NCBI RefSeq assembly: GCF_032854445.1
Contig: NC_088306.1
Location: 30,167,764 to 30,231,763 of the forward strand
Direction: 5' to 3'
Source of the DNA: Liolophura sinensis
Lineage: Eukaryota > Mollusca > Polyplacophora > Chitonida > Chitonidae
DNA: 64,000 nt
The notes beneath the pieces are model-generated. The model ran no database searches and was not told the origin of the DNA. It saw only the letters and a list, made by a program, of their open reading frames with translations. How positions within the stretch are numbered: position 1 is the first letter of the stretch; each line of letters begins with the position of its first letter. The translations under genes and the position numbers were made by a program. Below are positions 25,301 to 30,812 of this stretch, one piece after another.

Positions 25301-26319
25301 GCCCGAAAGATGCACTGGTTGCCACGGGCTTTACCTGTAGCATTGGACTGGTGTGTGGAACATGCCCCGAAACCACCGACAACATCACAAAGTGCCTAAA
25401 GCCGAATTCTGGTAAGCAGTTCCCTTTCTGTCTAATATTTCCTGTATTTTTAGGCTAACATCCACACGTGATGTCTTCATGTATGTGTTTATGTGACTGG
25501 TGTTAAAAACTGTGCTTTTTATGTAATTTTTATTTAACTTACATGACCTCGACCAGATTTAAAAAATTAGGGGCCTAGCGTTCATTAAAAATACCTGCTT
25601 TCAGCAAAGATATGTCTTGTCCTGCCTCTCGAGGTTTAGTTATCTACGACCGTTTACATATGGCACTAATATCTGTGTTACACGCATAGTACATCCCTCT
25701 GCAACTTAACTTGGCCAGATTGCCTCGTTTTGGAATTTGCCTACCGTGGGATCCCTTTCATTTCGCTAGATCTCAGTGAATAGATCTCCTTCCATCAGTT
25801 CAAGAGTGGAAGAGCTACATGTACAGTTGTGTGTCTGCCCCAAAATCCTCGTGACGGCTGCTGGCTTAGTAAAAAGTGGGGAAGTTTCGAGCACTCTCGC
25901 TTCATCCCGAGCACTCACTCACTCACTCTATACCTTAACACATTAATCACCTAAATTAATAAATAGATATACAAATATTTCAGTCGTCGTTATGCTATAT
26001 CACATCACCAAGATCATATCACCAAGTCTTTCTTGTTGTTAAATAAGTTTGCCGTTCGTAGAATATCGCCGTTTGTGAATTTGTGTATCGCTACTTATTT
26101 ACTTTGGAATACCCATTGCCATACAAAGCGATATTCACCCCCACATACCCTTTACCTCCCGCTTGAAATACAAAACACCAAATCAAATAACTGAATGAAT
26201 AAATAAATGCTAACTTTGCCTTACCGTACTGTCATTTCGCAGGATCAGCTGTCACTCCGACCTTGTTCCACCTTGTTACCGCCATCTGTATGGCTCTCTT
26301 CGGACGACAGACGATGTAG
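3941..26319 (+). CDS. host gene 1 (3' part): secreted cysteine-rich EB/EGF-like protein with GPI-signal-like tail
   Basis: Three coding exons, 3941-4066, 25262-25411 and 26243-26319, join in phase and end at TAG 26317-26319; earlier exons must lie left of the window. Each internal border has good AG acceptors and GTAAG donors, and every intron is phase 1. The first visible exon is a compact cysteine module (DCTGDSDCLKQNQECS), the next carries six cysteines (CGTCPE core), and the last encodes a hydrophobic tail, GSAVTPTLFHLVTAICMALF, ending four residues later. A hydrophobic C-terminus after a small-residue GSA site fits a GPI-anchor signal (inference). All three exons match the last three of host gene 2 in size, phase and sequence, so the genes are tandem paralogues. 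The intron 4067-25261 is 21.2 kb against about 2 kb in gene 2, and the Polinton accounts for 15.8 kb of it. No family name can be assigned from sequence alone. Confidence 0.8.
4067..6580. other. host intron, left of the Polinton
   Basis: AT-rich intronic sequence with no credible coding frame. Several short stretches share the phrase CAGAACCGCTGATCCGATTG / CAGAACGGCTGATGCGACTG (near 4919 and 6477), suggesting very old interspersed repeats. No splice-bounded open frame was found. Confidence 0.7.
6581..6586. other. left target-site duplication of the Polinton (CTCGCG)
   Basis: CTCGCG at 6581-6586 directly abuts the TIR start AGTAGTATAGAATG. The identical hexamer follows the other TIR at 22372-22377. 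A 6-bp duplication is the hallmark length for Polinton/Maverick integrases. Confidence 0.95.
6587..7025 (+). repeat. Polinton left terminal inverted repeat (~439 bp)
   Basis: Reverse-complement match to 21932-22371 with only a few differences (for example GCCTCCAAAC versus GCCCCCAAAC, one base in a T run, and slight divergence at the inner edge). It contains a hairpin with two CRE-type TGACGTCA palindromes and several CCAAT-box-like motifs (ACCAATGGG, CCCAATGGG, and ACCAATCAGCG twice). Confidence 0.95.
6671..6719. promoter_or_regulatory. TIR hairpin with paired CRE palindromes (left)
   Basis: Two 23-base arms (6671-6693 and 6697-6719) pair with one G/T-type mismatch around a GAA loop. Each arm begins or ends with the full CRE palindrome TGACGTCA. 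The same structure is at 22239-22287. A role in transcription or end recognition is inference. Confidence 0.7.
7026..7196 (+). repeat. internal partial duplication of TIR sequence
   Basis: This stretch repeats about 160 bp of the left TIR (source about 6785-6943), including GGCAAAACGTCGGCTTGTAA and the ACCAATGGGTGAGCCGG CCAAT segment, with more differences than exist between the two TIRs. It is present only beside the left TIR. Confidence 0.9.
7317..7362. repeat. TCTA tetranucleotide microsatellite
   Basis: About 11 perfect TCTA units inside the Polinton, between the left TIR region and the integrase promoter. Confidence 0.97.
7407..7690 (+). pseudogene. possible exon or gene remnant at the Polinton left end
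   Basis: An open stretch with protein-like composition (LRTTPQWKDWVAVVTDLQSY, then VEDFPTYSSVLRR) follows a plausible acceptor, TTATGTCTTTTCTAG (about 7422-7436). It appears to need a frame change near 7640 to continue as ARPTLTEVYQRS. No ATG is available near the start, so it may be an exon of a spliced gene or a decayed gene. No family was recognised. Confidence 0.3.
7782..7832 (+). promoter_or_regulatory. integrase promoter: repeated element plus TATA box
   Basis: The element GTCAGTGTGTCAGTGTGTCA ends at 7803, and a TATATATA box lies at 7823-7830. The integrase ATG at 7899 is about 70 bp further on. The same element occurs upstream of the small virion cluster and of PolB, always in sense orientation, which supports a shared promoter role. 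Confidence 0.65.
7899..9018 (+). pseudogene. INT: Polinton integrase with C-terminal chromodomain, frameshifted
   Basis: Retroviral-type (rve) integrase that would insert linear element DNA and produce the 6-bp duplication. ATG 7899 was chosen because it begins MPRTKKKSITPGRGSNP and sits about 70 nt after a TATA box. Visible landmarks are an N-terminal helix-turn-helix-like region ending QDTYTLHRPARR, the first catalytic Asp in WQVDLVDM, the second in LQTDEGKEF, the Glu in VVERFNRTLK, and a chromodomain near the end (FYQVEKILKR, YYWVKWVGYP). These lie in different frames: shifts occur near 8130, in a T run at 8420-8425, near 8685 and near 8780. The catalytic triad is preserved, but no single continuous frame exists. 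The indels could be real decay or assembly error in homopolymers. First gene of the plus-strand unit. Confidence 0.9.
9070..9306 (+). CDS. small predicted membrane protein
   Basis: A 78-aa frame with an ATG start 50 nt after the integrase ends. Residues about 14-40 (TVAAVLGVLLYIGALVGGLA) form one hydrophobic segment, followed by a charged tail. The region after it (9307-9700) is proline/threonine-rich in the ATPase frame and may belong to a longer frameshifted protein. Position between integrase and ATPase suggests an accessory virion or membrane protein, but no family was recognised. Confidence 0.4.
   Translation: MDRCIQGLRENKGTVAAVLGVLLYIGALVGGLAAELSLQLLQDQSTLQYLTRTIKTRRVPLDWDTCIATPITVNRPSV
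9541..9612 (+). repeat. 9-bp repeat (ACACAGGTA-type)
   Basis: Seven or so tandem units of AACACAGGT / AACACAGGC encode Thr-Gln-Val / Thr-Gln-Ala repeats in the ATPase frame, upstream of the ATPase ATG. Confidence 0.85.
9701..10319 (+). pseudogene. ATP: Polinton packaging ATPase (FtsK/HerA type), one frameshift
   Basis: Genome-packaging NTPase of the PRD1/adenovirus lineage. ATG 9701 gives MDTRWEHPFTC directly before Walker A GPTGSGKS (residues 15-22); Walker B VVVDD is at residues 80-84, followed by a sensor-type region, HHRNISVVYIVQN. The frame then stops at 10145-10147 after LFKNPS, but the following +1 frame continues with family-typical sequence (FEDATAEPHGYLLVDFKQ) to TAA 10317-10319. 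One indel near 10110-10127 therefore truncates an otherwise complete C-terminus. The Walker motifs are intact. Confidence 0.9.
10313..10515 (+). promoter_or_regulatory. promoter of the small virion gene cluster, with an imperfect upstream duplicate
   Basis: GTCAGTGTGTCAGTGTGTCA at 10459-10478 is followed at once by a TATA-like CATAAAA (10480-10486) and then ACTTTGAACACACAG and an initiator-like CTCAGTT. A similar but diverged copy (CATAACACCAACTTTGAAC, CTACCACATCAGTTTG) lies at 10314-10357, overlapping the ATPase stop, without the 20-mer. The 10360-10405 interval is GGCTGGCTGGTGGG-rich. Confidence 0.6.
10538..10924 (+). pseudogene. small basic Polinton virion protein with C-terminal glycine/hydrophobic segment, interrupted by TAG
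   Basis: Matches a short protein recurrent in Polintons and adintoviruses: an N-terminal helical region (MRSHRLQRYGPLLTLL), a CLCECAKNVLNGNVPLSP motif, a basic stretch (LQRHKTGLRTL), then GGFLPLLLAPLLA and a glycine-rich hydrophobic end. ATG 10538 was chosen over an upstream TTG. The frame is open from 10538 to TAA 10922-10924 except for a single TAG at 10706-10708, where the family usually has a polar residue and CAG is one transition away. The stop codon overlaps the next gene's ATG (TAATG). A DNA-condensing or minor core role is inference from composition. Confidence 0.75.
10924..11636 (+). pseudogene. Polinton minor virion protein with conserved helical N-terminus and basic C-terminus, interrupted
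   Basis: The start MQHAKKMALVEPRLLETL overlaps the previous stop (TAATG). The conserved helical motif LNTLDQEMASILHDRTLSDE, then EKI, runs into TAG at 11125-11127. The same frame then continues with LQRYRTFQDQYQ and RFLSEADKAML, so this is a lone nonsense codon, again one transition from CAG. A Pro/Thr-rich linker contains a duplicated TELGNPP unit. In the CA-repeat tract about 11505-11545 the frame shifts to a strongly basic tail (PKRPKKTRRGQR) ending near WSPY at TAA 11634-11636. The family is widespread in Polintons; its role is not established. Confidence 0.7.
11701..12474 (+). CDS. mCP: Polinton minor capsid (penton-like, single jelly roll) protein
   Basis: An intact 257-aa frame from ATG 11701. 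The opening MFYVTLPSNSSLDYFPNNTL and LTGDWECGLVEIQYPRTW are characteristic of Polinton penton-base homologues, which sit at the five-fold vertices. The predicted beta-rich remainder includes YIPVQSKHFSTVDIDIRDD and ends in a basic strand. Length is typical for the family. The stop TAA at 12472-12474 overlaps the ATG of the pVI-like gene by one base, indicating compact viral-style packing. It follows 64 nt of non-coding sequence after the previous gene and shows no lesions. Confidence 0.93.
   Translation: MFYVTLPSNSSLDYFPNNTLTRFTTQLPRPIHLTGDWECGLVEIQYPRTWFNVRSGEVWYTIDSPKDSHHGTHKLILPAGYYPTPKDLAWGLTKLLSETEIRDLQEHAGDLTFEFDDMQRKYSVRFEKPLGLGFSPRLMQLMNLPCGWLMGPADLMYVGAEDLTISTPTLYVYTDIIEPRVVGDTLAPLLRTVTTEGQYGEHVSKTFQHVEYIPVQSKHFSTVDIDIRDDTGRSVAFERGKVVVTLHFRQRRALPLQ
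12474..12938 (+). CDS. adenovirus pVI-like minor virion protein
   Basis: An intact 154-aa frame. The N-terminal YIDYYTKQAGGGGLPVFRGV and QRGHGLLGGLSKLL, then LGKTALRTGLQVVGDVLSGG, match the Polinton protein related to adenovirus pVI (internal cement and membrane-active protein). The C-terminal third is extremely basic (LKRRAVKPRRRHIKTR), consistent with nucleic-acid contact. GGGG/GG sites near the N-terminus resemble adenain-type processing sites, which fits the protease downstream (inference). The start overlaps the penton-like stop. Confidence 0.85.
   Translation: MASQQAYIDYYTKQAGGGGLPVFRGVAVQRGHGLLGGLSKLLPQPLLTSPAVKALGKTALRTGLQVVGDVLSGGVSPQQALKRRGLATGKQLLVKASRYARQRLLGEPIKRKTPRVTPTRHRHVGLKRRAVKPRRRHIKTRATSNALNPPDIFS
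12970..14280 (+). CDS. MCP: Polinton major capsid protein (double jelly roll)
   Basis: An intact 436-aa frame from ATG 12970, the usual length for Polinton major capsid proteins that form trimeric hexon-like capsomers. Recognisable family segments are VEFVITNADADTYLDLANTM near residues 49-68, TNLWIQSMWRQVDVSLNDKL near 90-110, YPYRAYLETLLSYG and, towards the end, LRLEMRFAKPLPETINVVCY. The upstream 31 nt is a CA-rich leader with no TATA box. The stop TGA 14278-14280 is 26 nt before the protease ATG. No lesion is visible, so a capsid could in principle still be made from this copy. Confidence 0.95.
   Translation: MALPHPECCPSVSSEFDLWTLPPTDTSVREGRWDAYSPIASLSDVGPVEFVITNADADTYLDLANTMLYVKAKILNGDGTAVAADKKVAPTNLWIQSMWRQVDVSLNDKLITPSTNMYPYRAYLETLLSYGKEAKKSQLSAALWYADTPGKFDTMTDTNAGFVDRLNCTAESRSVDMLGRLHCDMFLQHRHLLNNVTVRIRLTPAKDSFALMSDEAAPGYKTRLEEVLIFVRKVKITSGVQLGHLKALAKAPAKYPIRRVLTKYFSVPRGHTLINEQNLFLGSLPTRLVVGCVSNKAFDGDYTKNPFRFRHYYTNCVALYVGGRQIPTKPLTPDFENENFIRTYMNLFTHTGKAFHDEGNNIKRTTFAEGHTLFCFDLTPSLHDDHQLNLVQKGDLRLEMRFAKPLPETINVVCYAEFSNIIEIDQSRNVLCDFAS
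14306..14881 (+). CDS. PRO: adenain-type (C5/Ulp1-like) maturation protease
   Basis: An intact 191-aa cysteine protease that would process virion precursors. ATG 14306 (MDTVQLRRVLQTD) was preferred to 14264, which lies inside the capsid gene, because the family begins this way. Visible catalytic residues: His75 (GRHWVAVF), Asp96 (EYFDSYG), Gln126 and Cys133 (TVCGHYC), with the Gln-Cys spacing of seven seen in adenain. Unusual: residues about 33-56 are a low-complexity Ser-Pro-Arg insertion (SLPSRLSLPSRPSRPSR) encoded by CCTCACG-type repeats at 14400-14465, before the first conserved strand. AATAAA follows at 14979-14984. Confidence 0.93.
   Translation: MDTVQLRRVLQTDVFTRAVVGAGGGVYPRDHLPSLPSRLSLPSRPSRPSRPTPRIPWTPWACIINTDTCLRPGRHWVAVFIDQWSNPPHLRGEYFDSYGLPPLYPDITAWLNRGTHHWTWNDRRLQSLDTTVCGHYCVYYLTQQARGRPMDAIVHTLDTACTTYDNDLRVFDWVDRQFGIHPSFFFHTHGL
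14979..15042. terminator. convergent poly(A) signals
   Basis: AATAAA on the plus strand at 14979-14984 follows the capsid/protease unit, and AATAAA on the minus strand (TTTATT at 15037-15042) follows PolB. The signals cross over, so the PolB transcript would include the palindrome at 15083-15242 in its 3' UTR. Confidence 0.6.
15083..15242. repeat. large imperfect palindrome flanked by inverted promoter-type elements
   Basis: Arms 15109-15135 and 15187-15213 (27 bases, two mismatches) pair around a loop holding a second copy of CATACATTGTTAC and a palindromic TGCCGTATACCGGCA. Outside the arms the repeated 20-mer occurs inverted: reverse strand at 15083-15101 and forward strand, shorter, at 15224-15237. 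It lies between the convergent protease and PolB genes. Confidence 0.85.
15243..15523. other. non-coding interval, PolB 3' flank
   Basis: Contains poly(A)/poly(T) runs (15338-15348 and 15379-15400) and no conserved frame. Open frames here are out-of-frame continuations past the natural PolB end. Confidence 0.6.
15524..19510 (-). pseudogene. POLB: protein-primed DNA polymerase B, multiply frameshifted
   Basis: Family-B replicative polymerase with 3'-5' exonuclease. ATG at 19510-19508 starts a 500-codon frame with an OTU-protease-like CLFR motif (YLCLFRCLAVH), a C2H2 finger (CQVCQKSF...RRHGQTC) and ExoI YDFEAY (about 18265). Shifts near 18100, 17870, 17720, 17695, 17540 and 17165 move the reading through three frames. 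ExoII GNYDLNL (about 17900), ExoIII YNNLDV (about 17510), motif A FDANALY (about 17210), a QFHGCYFHYHGC motif near 16950, motif B KLLGNSGYGKT (about 16270), motif C DTDS (about 15970) and KTYYC (about 15775) are all present, giving the complete polymerase architecture. The natural end is after KRKVLPDGVSTTYLDL. The last 1.6 kb is one intact frame. Frameshifts cluster upstream of the palm. Confidence 0.92.
19560..19685 (-). promoter_or_regulatory. PolB promoter: repeated element plus TATA box
   Basis: On the minus strand the element (19684 to 19663) is followed by a TTATAAAA box (about 19616-19609), about 100 bp before the PolB ATG at 19510. The whole block from CCGCTAAAAAA (19598) to GACCC is repeated at 20368-20457. 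Confidence 0.6.
19598..20515 (-). repeat. three dispersed copies of a promoter-bearing block
   Basis: Copies at 19598-19684 and 20368-20457 share CCGCTAAAAAA, an ATAATACATAGG segment, CCATTCCGATAGAT and the terminal inverted 20-mer. A third, 3'-less copy at about 20466-20510 keeps TAATACATAAAACATAGGAA and CCAGATAGGTA. The interval between them is AT-rich and shows no coding frame, TTACGTAATA direct repeats at about 20264-20280, and a TATATATATAGATATATATA palindrome near 19862. Confidence 0.85.
20516..21025. other. Polinton non-coding interval before the tRNA gene
   Basis: AT-rich, with a GACACGTGGTTTTTGTTTGG / GACACCTGGTTTTTTGTTTT near-direct repeat at 20562-20601. No conserved coding sequence was recognised. 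Confidence 0.6.
21026..21030 (-). terminator. RNA polymerase III terminator of tRNA-Ile
   Basis: AAAAA on the plus strand reads TTTTT on the minus strand, seven bases beyond the tRNA 3' end; a T run of this kind is the Pol III stop signal. Confidence 0.75.
21038..21110 (-). tRNA. trnI-AAU: tRNA-Ile (anticodon AAU) inside the Polinton
   Basis: A 73-nt minus-strand gene that folds as a cloverleaf. Acceptor arms GGCCGGT and ATCGGCC pair in all seven positions (one G-U) before discriminator A73. The D arm is GCTC/GAGC, the anticodon loop CTAATAA gives AAU, and the T arm is ATGGG/CTCAT with loop TTCGAGC. The anticodon stem has one G-G mismatch (30-40). The A box (TAGCTCAGTCGG) and B box (GGTTCGAGCC) match Pol III consensus, and a T5 terminator follows. 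No tail, target duplication or SINE body flanks it, so it looks like a tRNA gene rather than a retroposon. Confidence 0.9.
21359..21844 (-). CDS. four-finger C2H2 zinc-finger protein, probable spliced first exon
   Basis: ATG at 21844-21842. After a charged leader come four C2H2 fingers: C26/C29/H42/H47, C61/C64/H77/H81, C92/C95/H108/H112 and C122/C125/H138/H143, separated by Lys/Glu-rich linkers (DKEKKKKTEK, HQPQTNKR) rather than the usual TGEKP. Continuous translation ends at 21359 with a low-complexity hydrophobic tail. Directly after codon 145 (HGL) lies a consensus donor, G|GTAAGT (21410/21409-21404), so the tail is probably intron. No acceptor exon was identified. It lies just inside the right TIR, transcribed inward, and probably binds DNA, perhaps element or host sequence. 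It is not one of the core Polinton genes. Confidence 0.75.
   Translation of the reverse strand: MDQEDFEVNMEKKTLEEKKTEKLFTCEVCDRGFTRRDNWQRHQKTQHGDKEKKKKTEKYFCRVCAQHFTLRRNLLRHQRTHHQPQTNKRFTCSTCERAFFRRENLIRHQQRHGNKQERVWDCEDCGKSFYRLWDWRTHQSGKHGLVSSFFIFYFNLFKNYL
21932..22371 (-). repeat. Polinton right terminal inverted repeat (~440 bp)
   Basis: Reverse complement of 6587-7025. It ends ATTCTATACTACT, immediately followed by the CTCGCG duplication, and carries the same hairpin, CRE palindromes and CCAAT-type boxes. Confidence 0.95.
22239..22287. promoter_or_regulatory. TIR hairpin with paired CRE palindromes (right)
   Basis: Arms 22239-22261 and 22265-22287 pair around a TTC loop with one mismatch, and TGACGTCA occurs in each arm. 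It mirrors 6671-6719. Confidence 0.7.
22372..22377. other. right target-site duplication of the Polinton (CTCGCG)
   Basis: Identical to 6581-6586. Removing the element and one copy gives the continuous site ACAAGCTCGCGATAGGG. Confidence 0.95.
22378..24660. other. host intron, right of the Polinton
   Basis: AT-rich intronic DNA with no coding evidence. Segments near 22950-23160 and 23315-23520 look like a diverged tandem duplication: each begins AAATTGCGATCAAAA-type sequence and includes matching phrases on lysine-rich composition, ACTGTATG and ACAGGA. A possible old tRNA-like SINE head (GTTCGATTCCAGC) lies near 23725-23740. Confidence 0.5.
24681..25025 (-). mobile_element. SINE family A with 13-bp target duplication
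   Basis: The 5'-truncated SINE is read on the minus strand from GTTGGTAGAGCGTCC (25025) to CACTCACTCAC (24681). GCAACTGTGTGGA occurs on both sides (24668-24680 and 25026-25038), a clear retroposition duplication. It lies in the same host intron as the Polinton. A GTGTGTGGG simple repeat follows at 25040-25080. Confidence 0.9.
25262..25411 (+). CDS. host gene 1, second visible exon
   Basis: Acceptor CCTTTTTTCAG and donor GGTAAGC bound 150 nt, phase 1 at both ends. The encoded segment has six cysteines (NVCLYS, FTCSIGLVCGTCPETT, TKCLK) and aligns with 46436-46579 of gene 2 (ACSWG, FICKIGLMCGQCPEAT, YRCLK). Confidence 0.88.
26243..26319 (+). CDS. host gene 1, terminal exon with hydrophobic tail
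   Basis: Acceptor GTCATTTCGCAG precedes 77 nt ending in TAG. The encoded tail (SAVTPTLFHLVTAICMALF) resembles a GPI-attachment signal and matches the gene 2 terminal exon in length and sequence. Confidence 0.85.
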
Positions 26320-29300
26320 ATGATGAAGTTAGACTTGCTGTCAAAAACATTCATGAATGTATAAACTTTAATTTTATAGACCATTTTAAAAGCCTCAACT
26401 TTATTTGATGTTGTTTTCTTTTTAATTCGTTTTTTGCTTGGTTGAAGACATGTTTATGTACTTTTTTACGATGTAAGTTGACGTGACGTAAAAATTACGT
26501 GGTTAATTTATTTGATTTCGCACCCCATGGCGTTAAGTATTGTGCCTGCATGTTAACACGTGCTACCAAATCTCACTCACTTTCTATCTGTGTAAACAAT
26601 CTCCCCTGCTACAGATATAACTGATTTATATATCTGCTTATATAGCGGGGAGCGTTAACAGTGACGTCACAGCTGTCACGTGACACTAGCAAGTGGTTTC
26701 AAAGTGTCATCTAAAGGATTTATCCAATTTTTTACACATACTATATACAGATATGCTTACGAGTTATGGTTTTGCCTGAAAGGTTAGGATACATGAAATA
26801 CTCGTATAGAAAGGTACATATCTTTTTTCCATGGGGCTATTTAAAATTTGATCAATGAAGCTTGTTTGGTTTTAATATGTAAATGCGATTTAATGTGTAT
26901 ATGAAGCGAGATAAACAGCGCGTGATTCAAGCGGTCGCAAAGACAAATTTAACAGGATTGAAAATCAACGATATGGGAATGGTACACAGCAGAAGGAGCT
27001 CGTTATTTTCTGCGATCATATGGCTGCACATTTAACAGAGCTGCGTATCCACGAAACTGTAGCAGTACACCTGTAGCAGAGACGATTGTGTACAGTCACA
27101 CAATGGAGATTGACATTTGACATCATCTGAATATGAACAAGGTTGCAGTGGTACACAAATCAACACTTTTATGGCTGCATTCACATTTAGAATACTGTGA
27201 CAGTTAACACCATTTTACTGTTGTGTTATTTTTCGCATACATCGTGTAGAAAATACAAGTTTTATTTCCCATGTCCAAATCTGTGTGATATTTAGCGTCA
27301 GTAGAAACACCGTGTGTAATGTATGTTTATCTAAAAATAAATGAAACCTTGTCTAATTATTGAATGCGTATGAAGCAGGAATATTATCGGTTTGTTAAAG
27401 GTCAAAAACTTTTTTTCCACATACCACCCATGAGGTATTGCCTTTGTTTCACAAGTAAAAGTGTCCGGGAAGAATTACCCAGGTTTTAAATCCGCTGTTG
27501 TTTAGACAATGCAACTCTCGAACTAGACCGTCAAGATGGCGGCATGGCTAGACGCAATTTTACCTTTGCCCTGAATAACAGCGGGATCAAAATACAAGCA
27601 ATGGTCTGCTGAAATCATTTTTGGTTCTCATATATTCTCGTGTTTCACAGACTCTTTCCTCAGCAAAAATTTCATAATGTAACCGGTCAGACCGCCATCT
27701 TGAATGTTTATCTTGACTGCCAGTAAGTCTTATCGCTGGAGAGAAACTTGTCAGTTATATGATTTACCCTTTAGGCTCTGATAAATTGGAGTGTCCCAAA
27801 CAATTAGAGTTAGCGCAATAGCGCTAATATTATCAACTTGTGATTTTTAAAAATGAAGATAAAATATGTAAAATAAAAAACAATTCGAGCGGAGGCAGTT
27901 TTGGTCAACTCGAGACCTGAAAATGTTTTATATTGATCGACCTAGTGCTATATGTATCCCCATTAGTGTTTTCAAGAAAATGGCTTGTTGGATGGGGACT
28001 CGTTTATATTAACTGAACACATCTAACGAATCATCAGATTAAGTGGACGATATGTACTCAAATGATAACAGGAAAGGTGGAGGCAATATCCAGTGTGCAG
28101 ATCTAAGATTGGCTGATCCTTCTCTTTAGCTCCCGATAAAACGCTGATGAATGTACAAGTTTCCTCAGCATTTCGTTCGGCCATAAATCGTGTATAGCTG
28201 GATGGTATCAACGATTTTGTACAGTATTTCAATAAATAAAAGTCATTAACATTTTCATACACAATGTCTTATCTTGTTTTTATTTTTAATTGACAAATCT
28301 GTACTGATATTGCCCTTTTGTAAATTTACTTACTTATTTGATTGGAGTTATTTCACCATTAGGGTGAAAAAAAAACAGTCAGAGCTCAGTAGGGGTGGGG
28401 AAGGCATTTTGTAAAATACCCTCATAATATTGAGTGTAATGCAATATAAGAAAAGATCTACAGCATAGAGAGTAAAACCAAAGCAGAGACGACCTAGTAA
28501 TATGTATAAAGCATAGAGAGTAAAACCAGAGTAGTGACGACAGTACGAATTACTCCAAACAATGTACTACAAGATATTTTACTTACAGTTACATAGCAGG
28601 CGCTGGTATGCTGCAACCAAAAATGTTACGAGTTGGAATCCAACTCTGGCTTAGTCTAGCGGGTTAACAGACACATGTCAAAAAGAGGTGGTTTACCCTG
28701 AGCGCTATTGGTTTTTACCATCGATTACTCTGACCGTCATTTTAAAAGTGAACACGAGAACATAACTGGTGTGGGTGTATCTCAAAATAAGACATCATTT
28801 CTGGTGTCTTTGGGCCTGGCCGTTGAGTAAGGCAGCATTCAGATTTAAGTAAAGTATCAAATCGATCTTTATAGTATTTTCTTGGTACTTCGTATGAGAA
28901 TTTGCTCAAGTTCTTGTTCTCCAGCTGTCAGTATAACTGGCCTACATAAATGACTGGTGTCTGGTGTTTGGCTTTCGTCGTTTCAAGAGGCATCCTTTAT
29001 AGATGTTTGTATTGAGGCCACTCTGTTTTACGGTGCCAACGTCGTGATCTGGGCGATCTCAAACGAGACAGAAGGTGGCGTGAAAATAAAGTAAAATAAC
29101 ATTTATTTATGTGATTGGTGTTTTACGCCATACTCAAGAATATTTCGCTCATACGACGGCGGTACGAATTAAAGAATGTAAATGGTATTACCTCTTTTCT
29201 ATGCTACTAATCCAGGACAGGTCATGGGTTGGGCTGGTTTTAATCCGCTTCCTTTATACACAAACGGAATGAGAGAAGACTTGTGGCGATGTAAATTGGA

Positions 29301-29590
29301 AAGGATTCGCTATCATGGCATATAGGAGTCGTGCCGTATGAAGTGAAATCACCGAAACGGTTTACTGGGAACATATCATGGAATTCTTATGGAAACTCAT
29401 GGAATTATGGTTCACACCTGATTCGAAGTTAAAATAATAATTACAGGTACAATTCCCCACCCCCCCCCCCCCACCCCCCACACCCACCCACCATACACAC
29501 ACAAAATGACATTGTCAGCACTTGAAAAACTTGAAGCTGAAAACACCTTTACTTTGTTTTATATTCAGATTTCTGTTCTATAAATTTGAC
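26320..29590. other. intergenic region between the two host paralogues, part 1
   Basis: Gene 1 3' UTR sequence comes first, followed by AT-rich intergenic DNA. Minor features are a two-unit repeat at 28463-28552 (AGCATAGAGAGTAAAACCA), a family-B SINE tail at about 29101-29163, and a C-rich tract at 29455-29500. No gene was seen. Confidence 0.6.
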
Positions 29591-29595
29591 TGAAT

Positions 29596-29930
29596 GCAGG
29601 CCCTTAAGGAGCCTCATGTGAACATGTGCCGCCACTCTCAGGCCCTTAAGGACCCTCATGTGAACGTGTGCCGCCACTTTCAGGCCCTTAAGGAGCCTCA
29701 TGTGAACGTGTGCTGCCACCCTCAGGCCTTTAAGGAGCCTCATGTGAACGTGTGCTGCCACTCTCAGGCACTTAAGGAGCCTCATGTGAACGTGTGCTGC
29801 CACTCTCAGGCACTTAAGGAGCCTCATGTGAACGTGTGCTGCTACTCTCAGGCCCTTAAAAGTCTTATGTGAACGTGTGCTGCCACTCTCAGGCCCTTAA
29901 GAAGTCTTATGTCAACGTGTGCTGCCACTC
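29596..29930. repeat. 42-bp minisatellite (about 8 units)
   Basis: Unit core GCCCTTAAGGAGCCTCATGT then GAACGTGTGCTGCCACTCTCAG. The 42-bp period keeps frames open on both strands (for example QALKEPHVNVCCHS), but nothing else supports coding. Confidence 0.95.
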
Positions 29931-30318
29931 AAATCACACAACTTTTTCGACATCTTTACGCTCATTTCAGAATAAAATAGTTAGTGCACGAAAAAGCGAA
30001 GCGAAAAATAAATACCTGTGTAAAGTTATTTTTAATTTTTTTGATTAACAACTAATGGCAGGATGGTTTATAGAACTCACCTGTCAGTACAAACGCTTGA
30101 TTGCAATTAATTCAGTAAGCAAATTACTGGGTATAAAACACTACAGAGATAGTGAAGTAATGCACATGCACTGTTTTATTTAAAATGTAAAAAAAATTAC
30201 AGAATAGAAAGTAAAAAATTAGAAGTGGACACCTTGTGATATGTGACAAGTGATTGTATGGTAGAAAATTACACGCCCCTACCACAATGGCTTCAGTTGA
30301 ATTAGGTAAAAAATAAAC

Positions 30319-30812
30319 TCAAGCAATTATATGAACAGTTAGAATAAAGCTGTGACTGATGTAAACTGATGGGAAGTCTTTGGCACCTGCCTACGATTGG
30401 CGCCACATGTAGGGCTGTGTAAGTTGCTATACTCCAAGCAATTATATGAACAGTTAGAATAAAGCTGTGACTGATGTAAAGTGACCGGACGTCCTTGGCA
30501 CCAGCCTATGATTGGCGCCACATGTAGGGCTGTGTAAGTTGCTATACTCCAAGCAATTATATGAAAAGTTCGAATAAAGCTGTGACTGATGTAAACTGAC
30601 GGGACGTCCTTGGCACCAGCCTACGATTGGCGCCACATGTAGGGCTGTGTATATTGGTATACTCCAAGTAATTATATGAACAGTTAGAATAAAGCTGTGA
30701 CTGATGTAAACTGACGGGACGTCCTTGGCATCAGCCTACGATTGGCGCCACATGTAGGGCTGTGTAAGTTGCTATACTCCGAGCATTTATTTGAACAGTT
30801 AGAATAAAGTCG
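30319..30812. repeat. 115-bp tandem repeat (about 4.2 units)
   Basis: Units contain CAATTATATGAACAGTTAG, GACGTCCTTGGCACCAGC and GGCGCCACATGTAGGGCTG. Copies differ at only a few positions, suggesting recent expansion. Confidence 0.95.

Noticed and set aside
29549-29872. 92-residue frames on both strands with 14-residue repeats
   Set aside because: A by-product of the 42-bp minisatellite; no signal, start context or conservation beyond the repeat.
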